Assembly: GCA_023634235.1 (NCBI GenBank) | Contig: JAMKCF010000018.1 | Span: 12,474,768 to 12,538,767 of the forward strand | Length of the DNA stretch: 64,000 nucleotides | Direction: 5' to 3' | Source of the DNA: Pisaster brevispinus | Lineage: Eukaryota; Echinodermata; Asteroidea; Forcipulatida; Asteriidae | In this document: piece by piece, positions 52,501 to 61,500 of the stretch | Numbering within the stretch: position 1 is the first letter of the stretch | Layout of the letters: every line of letters begins with the position of its first letter | Position numbers and translations under genes: made by a program | Notes under the pieces: model-generated | Told to the model about the DNA's origin: nothing | Seen by the model: the letters and a program-made list of their open reading frames with translations, nothing else | The model's database searches: none

Positions 52501-55500
52501 GGAATGACATTCAAACTTATTTATAATGTGTTTGTTTATTATTTAATTGTAATTTTAATATTTTGACACCTACATTTTTTGTAATTATCAATACAAGTTT
52601 TTGTTTATGCTGTTTGAAGAATGACGGCAGATAACGCACTCAAAGGTTAAAATGTTGGTCCAATAAGACCCATCATGAGCAAGTTTTTTAATTCTTTCTT
52701 TGATTGTTTTTATTTATTTGTAGATTTAAAGATATCTTCGTTGGGTATCCAGGAAGCATCCACGATACTAGGGTTCTAAGCTACTCCAAGATTTATGACA
52801 AAGGAGAAGATGGAACTTTGTTTCTTAATGTAAGGCATGATTTCATAGAAGTGGCAGTGAATTTATGAAAATTACATTGAAATAAAGGCATCTCAAAACA
52901 TGATTTAATTGTTACAAGCTGAACAAAGGAAACAACTTGATATTAACAGCAACAAAGAGCAGTTTAGTTTAGTGTTATTTATTTAGTGCGCGATCAAGCT
53001 AAACATTGCATGCATTCAAGCCGGAATGTGTTACTTTCAAAATTTAAGGTCATGTTCTAATGTCGTCATCAAATGACACGTGACGTCACCTTGAAGGTGC
53101 AGTTTTTAAAGAAACATGCATGTTTTCTTGTGAAACTTTATGCTTATGCGTTCCCGAACACATAGTGTTTTTTTGTTTTGTTTTTAATTTCTTTATGTAG
53201 TTTTAACAATTCTGCTGTTATTGTGTTTTTCTCTTGAAGTCTATACGTGAGATCAGCGGTCAGGATGTGCCAATCCTAATCCAAGGCGATGGTGCTTATC
53301 CCATGCTGTCTTGGCTAATGAAGGGGTTTTCGGACTGCGGACAACTGACTGCGGATCAACACAACTTCAACTATAATTTAGCAGGGCCAGGATGGTAATA
53401 GAGTGTGCTTTTGGTAGATTGAAAGGACGGTGGAGGTGTCTCATGAAAAGAAATGACACTGACATAACTAAATTACCAGTTTTGGTCGCAGCATGCTGCA
53501 TTCTCCATAATATATGTGAAGATCATAATGATGAGTTTAATCCTCAATGGCACCCAGATGATCAACCATAGCATTGAATAATGTGGCACATGTAAGAGAT
53601 GCAAATGGAGCAGCCGTTAGAACTGCCCTTGTAGACTATTTTGCACAAGGTCATTAGTTGGTTCAGGTAATAATGTTGCACTAGAAAACTCAATTTTGAG
53701 CACATGGTTGTTTTTAACTTTTAGCCGAAATGACAGAGTGACCTAGTCTATTATCATTTTGAAAAATAAAACTACCCCCCCTCCCACACACAAAGTTTAG
53801 CGAAAAATCAAAACAAAGAAACATTAAAGTAGCGAGGTTTAATCGCATTAAGGTGGAACAAGCATATTACAAACTCCCTGATTTTCTCATGGTGTATTCC
53901 CTGAAGCAAAGTACATGTACTTCTATTCTGTTTCATTATTTTGAAAGTTTTCTTGCCTTCAGGGTTTCATAACATTTTGTAATGAAATTTAGCGTAAAAT
54001 TATGAAGCGCATCTACACCTTGGTCAATAAGTATCAATAAAAATAATATTAAAGTACAGACTGAGTAATAGCCAAATTTTTTCATGGTATACCGACAACA
54101 TAATTGATTTTTGCACTGTAATGTATATGTATATAATATGTTTACTATTACAAAAACCTTAACTTTTCCAATAAATTTGTATAAAGGCAAATGTGAGGCA
54201 AAATACTGAAGTTTTTTTTTTTTTTAAATAAGCAAGTTGATGTTGTAAATGGCAAGGGTTGTGTGAGAAACAACAATAAATTACAAAAGTGTGTGCCATA
54301 TATTTTTCTGTTTACCAAGAGTGAGTACACAATATTGCACTAAAAACTTCACAGATTACAAGTACCTACTTATTGACATCTACGACTACAATGGTCAGAC
54401 TACTTATAAGTTATTACCCGTTTGTAATTTCTCATTGGTATAAAAATAAAACTTGAGATGTGTGAACCTGAAATATAAAGGATTTGGAAATTCAAGACGC
54501 TGCTTTTTGGGGAAGATAATAACAATAATTAAAACATGTACTACTAGTCTAACATAAATAACTAGTTTAAATAAACGGAGTAAATGCACAATGGAAAAAT
54601 ACAATGAACAAAATGGTATATAATGAACATGCACTTTGTCTAACATAAATCCTGTTACATTCATTTTGAAATTTTCGCTCTTTACAGTTAGTTGTGGAAT
54701 AGAAAAGCAATGTGTTGTTTGTTGGAATTGGGTTGAATGATATTGGAAATATTTAAATGCTATAATAAAATAAACTATGTTTCAACACTTTCAGCAAATG
54801 AAATGTGGTTTCTGAATATTTTCACAACTAAATAATACTTTCTAGGCAATTTAAACAGTTTTATGGCTTAAAAAAAAAACACTTAAAAGAGTGTTTTAAT
54901 TTTCAAACTATAGTGATGTATAGTTGCAGCCGCCTTCTTGAGTGTCATTAGTGTCCTGTCTAGGCTGATGCTGATACAAATATCTAGGGTGCATCCCATC
55001 TTGTTGCATGCCATGGGTTTGAGAATTGGCCCAAGATGGGAAGGATTTTCCAATCGGACAGGGTACCATTGACATTGGGTTAGTTGGAAGCTGGGCCACT
55101 GTTGAAGGAACAATTGGCCGTGTTGGAATTTGCACTGATGTGGCTGGTGCTGGTGTTCCAATTGGGGTGTGAGCAATCTGCTGCCCTGATATGGAACCAG
55201 CAATCATGGTCACAAAAGATTTCCTGGTGTCTTTAAAGTTTGTCTGTTCCTGTTGCATTTGATTCTGCCATCTTTCTTCAAACTCCTGTCTCTCTCTTTG
55301 CTGCTTGCGGCATTCCTCTCTATATGCATGCTCCGCCTGCTCAGCCAGCACCTGAAAAGCCTCGGCTACAATTGAGAGTCTCACGCATTCTTGTTGTTTT
55401 TGTGTTCATCCGTTGTTTTTTGGGTTCTGTTGGAAAATATTTCAACACAAGTCGTAAAAAATAGTCTTACCAGTACAAATAGGTGGCAGGGATTGGACAT

Positions 55501-58500
55501 GGGAACTTTGCATGAAAAGGGAAGGGAAATCGGTATGTTGGGGTGGGGGGGGGGGGTCCTGGGTCATTATCAGTGTTGTTGGACTCGGACTTGAGACTCG
55601 GACTCAAGTCTTTTTTTCAAGGACTCGGACTCGGCCATCAGGAAATGGTAAGGACTCAGACACCTCGGACTCGACTAGAACACTGGTCATTGTAATTACT
55701 AAACTTACTGGGTGCTGCAGGAGTGTCCTGGTTGTCACGTCGTTTGTTTCGTAGAGTGGTTGCCTGTGTACTGGTTTGTGCTTCTTGTTCCTCATGTTCT
55801 GTTAACAATGATATTGAAATAGTTTGTAAAAAATTACTTAAGAGAACATTATTTTATACATACCATTATATAGTGTGGTTTTGTACTAAATATACAGTGT
55901 TTGCATGTTTAGGATTCAATTGGTTGAGTTATGCAGAGGGTAAACTTGTTTATTTCAAATGAATAAGCCTTGGCCTTATAAACAAACAATGCAAATGAGA
56001 AAAAGCAAGGCAATTATTGCCATGACCTTTCGCACACGAAGTTTGAGGCTTGCTATCTATTTCAATCCTATTAGTAATTCATAAATGAGCCTTCTCGTTT
56101 ATTTTTTTTATGTAAATCTCTGTAACACCAATAGTGCAGAGTGCTCTAAATGCCTTTTATTTATATATTTGAATGACAAAAAAGGGGCAGTTAATATGGG
56201 AAAAAGGCTAGATACAAAATGTCAACGCCAGATTTGTTGACGTACACCAACAAAATAATAATAATTAATAGCAGCATTATCATAAATTTTTACTTAATCA
56301 CCCCTTTTTATTCCTAAACTTCCCCTGCTGTATATACATGAACGTGATGACTGGATATATTAATTAAGTGGAAATAAAGTGTTGATTGATGAACTAGCTA
56401 ACCTCTTGGCTGGGAAGGCTGGTCAAGTACAGGGATTTGGCGTAATATGGTGTCCTCTAAGTCTAAATCAACCCCCTCCTCTGTTTCATAGGTTGCGTCT
56501 GCATCGTCGTCGTCATCATCTTCATATTGGCTGCTTTCCAAGCTGTTGTCTGCTGATTCCAGCTCCTCGAGGTCGGGAGATAGTGATGCCGATTGAAAGT
56601 TACTACAGGTTGAATACATGGCCCATCTCCAAGTATTAGGTCCATCTTCTCTTGAAAAGGCACCTCCGTTCAGCCAGCACCACTCCTCATATTCTTGGCC
56701 CTGGCCTTCTTGTAACTGCGCTTCATGTTTTTGATTTTATTTCTTACTTCCTTCACGCTCCTTTCGAAGCCAGCTTCCCCTAGGTGCTTTGCAATAGTTC
56801 CAAATACTGCCGTGTTACGAACGGTGCCGTCAAACTTGCTCATAATTTCTTCGCTTGACCATACATCGAGCAACATCGACACTTCATTGTCACTCCAAAC
56901 ACGACCATGAACATCATTACTGCTGGGAGTGCTGGTGTTGCAGTCTGCCATTTTGGTTAGTTGACCGAAGAAATAATTTGTTTAGAAATTAACCTTGACT
57001 CTTGACTCCGTAGACACTTCTAGAAATATTATCAATGCGAAGGTAGAATGCAGAAAATACCGTACAGCAGATGATGCAGATAACAACGACAATGGAAGTA
57101 GAAATAGATGGGAAAATTTACAAAAAACAGCAACAAGGCAAGCTCCGAACGTAACGATAATGTACGTTTATAGGGACGCTGAAAACAACTAAACGACGTA
57201 TCATACACGCACAGTTAATATGGGGCATTCGTTTATGTGCACTGTGCATGACACAACAACGAAGACACGCACAAAAATATAAACAGCGACGGATGTCCCA
57301 CCAAAGCACAAGCGAAAAGCGCGCCATTTGTAGCGAACCGGAAATGACCACATCTAATTGCAGTGTCAGATCCACCTTTGCGTTTACACTTGTATTTGAA
57401 ATCCACTTTGCCGGATCTGATCCACCAATTGCCGGATTAAACCCTCCTCGAAAGGTGGATTAAAATTGCCGGATCTTGAACCGGGTCTGATCCTGCTTTT
57501 TTGCATTTACACTAGCCGTTAATCCACATTGTCGGATCAGACCCGGGTCTGATCCACCTTTCTGGATCTAGTGTAAACAGGGTCTAATGTGTGATAAGCA
57601 CACCAATGTCAACTCAGTCCACTCCACTTACACTGATGTGTGATAAGCACACCAGTGTCAGCTCAGCACACTCCACTTACACAGATGTGTGATAAGCACA
57701 CCAGTGTCAGCTCAGCACACTCCACTTACACTGATGTGTGACAGGCACACCAGTGTCAACTCCACTTCCACCGATGTGTGATAAGTGCACCAGTGTCAAC
57801 TCAGTCCACTCCACTTACACAGATGTGTGATAAGCACACCAGTGTCAACACAGCACACTCCACTTACACAGATGTGTGACAGGCACACCAGTGTCAACTC
57901 CACTTGCACCGATGTGTGATAAGTGCACCAGTGTCAACTCAGTCCACTCCACTTACACAGATGTGTGATAAGCACACCAGTGTCAGCTCAGGACACTCCA
58001 CTTACACAGATATGTGATAAGCACACCAGTGTCAATTCAGTCCACTCCACTTACACAGATGTGTGACAAGTACACCAGTGTCAACTCAGTCCACTCCACT
58101 TACACTGATGTGTGATAAGCACACCAGTGTCAGCTCAGGACACTCCACTTACACAGATGTGTGATAAGCACACCAGTGTCAACTCAGTCCACTCCACTTA
58201 CACAGATGTGTGATAAGCACACCAGTGTCAGCTCAGCACACTCCACTTACACAGATGTGTGACAAGCACACCAGTGTCAACTCAGTCCACTCCATTTACA
58301 CTGATGTGTGATAAGCACACCAGTGTCAACTTAGTCTACTCCACTTACACTGATGTGTGATAAGCACACCAGTGTCAACTCAGTCCACTCTACTTACACT
58401 GATGTGTGATAAGCACACCAGTGTCAACTCAGTCCACTCCACTTACACTGATGTGTGATAAGCACACAATAGTGTCAACTTAGCACACTCCACTTACACA

Positions 58501-61500
58501 GATGTGTGACAGGCACACCAGTGTCAACTCAGTCCACTCCACTTACACAGATGTGTGATAAGCACACCAGTGTCAACTCAGTCCATTCCACTTACACTGA
58601 TGTGTGATAAGCACACCAGTGTCAACTCAGTCCATTCCACTTACACTGATGTGTGATAAGCACACCAGTGTCAACTCAGTCCACTCCACTTACACAGATG
58701 TGTGATAAGCACACCAGTGTCAACTCAGTCCACTCCACTTACACTGATGTGTAATAAGCACACCAGTGTCAACTCAGTCCATTCCACTTACACAGATGTG
58801 TGATAAGCACACCAGTGTCAGCTCAGGACACTCCACTTACACTGATGTGTGATAAGCACACCAGTGTCAACTCAGTCCACTCCACTTACAATGATGTGTG
58901 ATAAGCACACCAGTGTCAACTCAGTCCACTCCACTTACACTGATGTGTGATAAGCACACCAGTGTCAACTTACTCCACTCCACTTACACTGATGTGTGAT
59001 AAGCACACCAGTGTCAACTCAGTTCACTCCACTTACACAGATGTGTGGTAAGCACAGAACAGGAATGTGACCTCTTAACCTTAGCATTCCAAGGCAATGA
59101 GAAAACACAATGTTCAATCTCGGCATGCTTTGACAACACAAACCTCACATGTTTCTCATTTTACTACTCACCAATATGATCCAACTCAGCAAAATATTCA
59201 TCTCCAAATTTCTGGCCTCTTATGTTAGCTTCCTCACCTCCCCAAAGTTGGCCAGCATAGATACAGACAAAGGCTCCTTGAGGTATGTCATCTAAGCACC
59301 GTAGACCCCATCCTCTGTGTATTATATTCAGCAATTAATACATGTATATAATCCATTCCAATTGACATCAAGTAACAAATAACATTGTGGCAAGGTTTTC
59401 CATTGATTTTGTGTGTAACATATACCCACCTGTGAATGTCCATAAGAAAATGTAACATCAATTGCAGCATCAACCGAGTTCAAGTCTATCTCGTATTCAA
59501 ACATTTTGCACATTGTCCATAGTACATGAGTACAATGCCTTAGGCACCTTATCTAAACTATTCCCGGGTAGTTTCCGGGACAGCTTCACCCAGGGTCGTT
59601 TTTCATCCTGTTTCAAATTGTTTTGCTAAATTCACTACAGGATTGTTCCGGTACAGCTGAGCTGTATCTTTACATTCTGTAAGATTAGACCACAAGCACC
59701 GAAGCAGTTAAATCATTACCTACTGGAAGCCAGGTTCGTGGTTACCACTGAGCAAGGTCACCTGTTTGTGGTTTCCTTGACAAGATTAAGCCAACACTTG
59801 AGTATGGACTGGGGACTGCAATATTTATAGAACAATTAGACATGTTTTATGCAGTTATCATTTTGTATTTGGCAATTTCTGTTTGAAATTATGAAAACCT
59901 GTGCTTAAAAAACCCAAAATGTCTCACAATGATTATGTAAAATGACTATAATATGCTGGATGAAAACACCTTTTTTTTTGCATATATTTTTGTTTAGTAC
60001 TTTTGTGAGATTGATTGTAGCGGAAAACTTAACTAGTTTTTTTCCATGCAGTCTTCTTCATTGTACGTTTTCCAAGAAGTGTAAAAAAAAACTTCACGCG
60101 GGTAATATTTGTGCCACGATGTAGAACTGCATTAACATGACTACTCACAATTGTAATCACGATGGGATTGATGTTCACAACAAGGGATCAATAGTTGTAT
60201 TACAAATTATTTATATATTATCCTTCCATTCCAAAACTAAAAGCACAAATGTTTTAAACATTTTAATACTGTTTTGGCAAAGGCTAATGGGCTTAAAGGC
60301 CTCCCCACAAAAAAGTCAAATAAATCACGGTTGAATAGATTTCAAGCACTATTGACTGTGTTGATAGAATGCCTGCAGGGTTGTGAGATCTTATCACTGG
60401 CCAAACCACAGACAGCACAGCAGGAGAGTATAAACAAACTCTGGGACAGTGTGGTCAAGCACTGGGACGAAGCCGACTGGGAAAGAAACTAAATAACAAT
60501 TCATCCTGACAAGAAAACCCCCGACTTGGGACAGATTTCCCGGAAATTACCCGGGAATAGTTTTGATTGGCATTCTTAATGCCTGAAGGAAACAAAATCA
60601 TGCACATTACAATGTTGGAATACTTGCACAGGATTTGCACAGTGTACTATTGCTTTCTTAAACCAACCGACAAAATATAAAGGCAGGAGCACTAAGATGC
60701 CTCGTTTGCAAACTTCATGCTACTATCTACTAGGTGAACTACACAAGCTGGCACAGTACATACAGGTATATCAAAGGTGAACTATCCAAGCTGGCACAGT
60801 ACATAGAGGTATATAAAAGGTAAACTACACAACCTGGCACAGTACATACTGGTATATCAAAGGTAAACTACACAACCTGGCACAGTACATACTGGTATAT
60901 AAAAGGTGAACTACACAACCTGGCACAGTACATACTGGTATATCAAAGGTAAACTACACAACCTGGCACAGTACATACTGGTACATGTATATCAAAGGTG
61001 AACTACACAACCTGGCACAGTACATACTGGTATATCAAAGGTAAACTACACAACCTGGCACAGTACATACAGGTATATCAAAGGTAAACTACCCAAGCTG
61101 GCACAGTACATACTGGTATATCAAAGGTGAACTACCCAAGCTGGCACAGTACATACAGGTATATCAAAGGTAAACTACACAACCTGGCACAGTACATACT
61201 GGTATATCAAAGGTAAACTACACAACCTGGCACAGTACATACTGGTATATCAAAGGTAAACTACCCAAGCTGGCACAGTACATACTGGTATATCAAAGGT
61301 GAACTACCCAAGCTGGCACAGTACATACAGGTATATCAAAGGTAAACTACACAACCTGGCACAGTACATACTGGTATATCAAAGGTGAACTACACAACCT
61401 GGCACAGTACATACAGTCGACTCTCGTTAATACGAGGTCCGCCGGACTGGCCCGTTTTCCTTGTATTATCTGAACCTCCTCTTAAACGCAGCGCACTATT

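Larger units (their letters stand above)
51374..57584. mobile_element. PIF/Harbinger DNA transposon, decayed, nested in the minisatellite
   Basis: The 6211-bp element has inverted ends: TTTACACTAGATCCAGAAAG at the left (51381 onward) and its inverse at the right (to 57576), preceded by a few mismatched terminal bases. TAA is duplicated at 51371-51373 and 57585-57587; a 3-bp TNA-type duplication is typical of PIF/Harbinger. It encodes a plus-strand Harbinger DDE transposase (51590-53571) and a minus-strand Myb/SANT-like protein (54908-56951), the two-gene layout known for autonomous Harbingers. Both genes carry stops or frameshifts, so the copy cannot move by itself. Subterminal GGATC-rich repeats (GATCCACCTTTC, GGGTCTGATCC) lie at 57360-57560. 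Confidence 0.95.
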
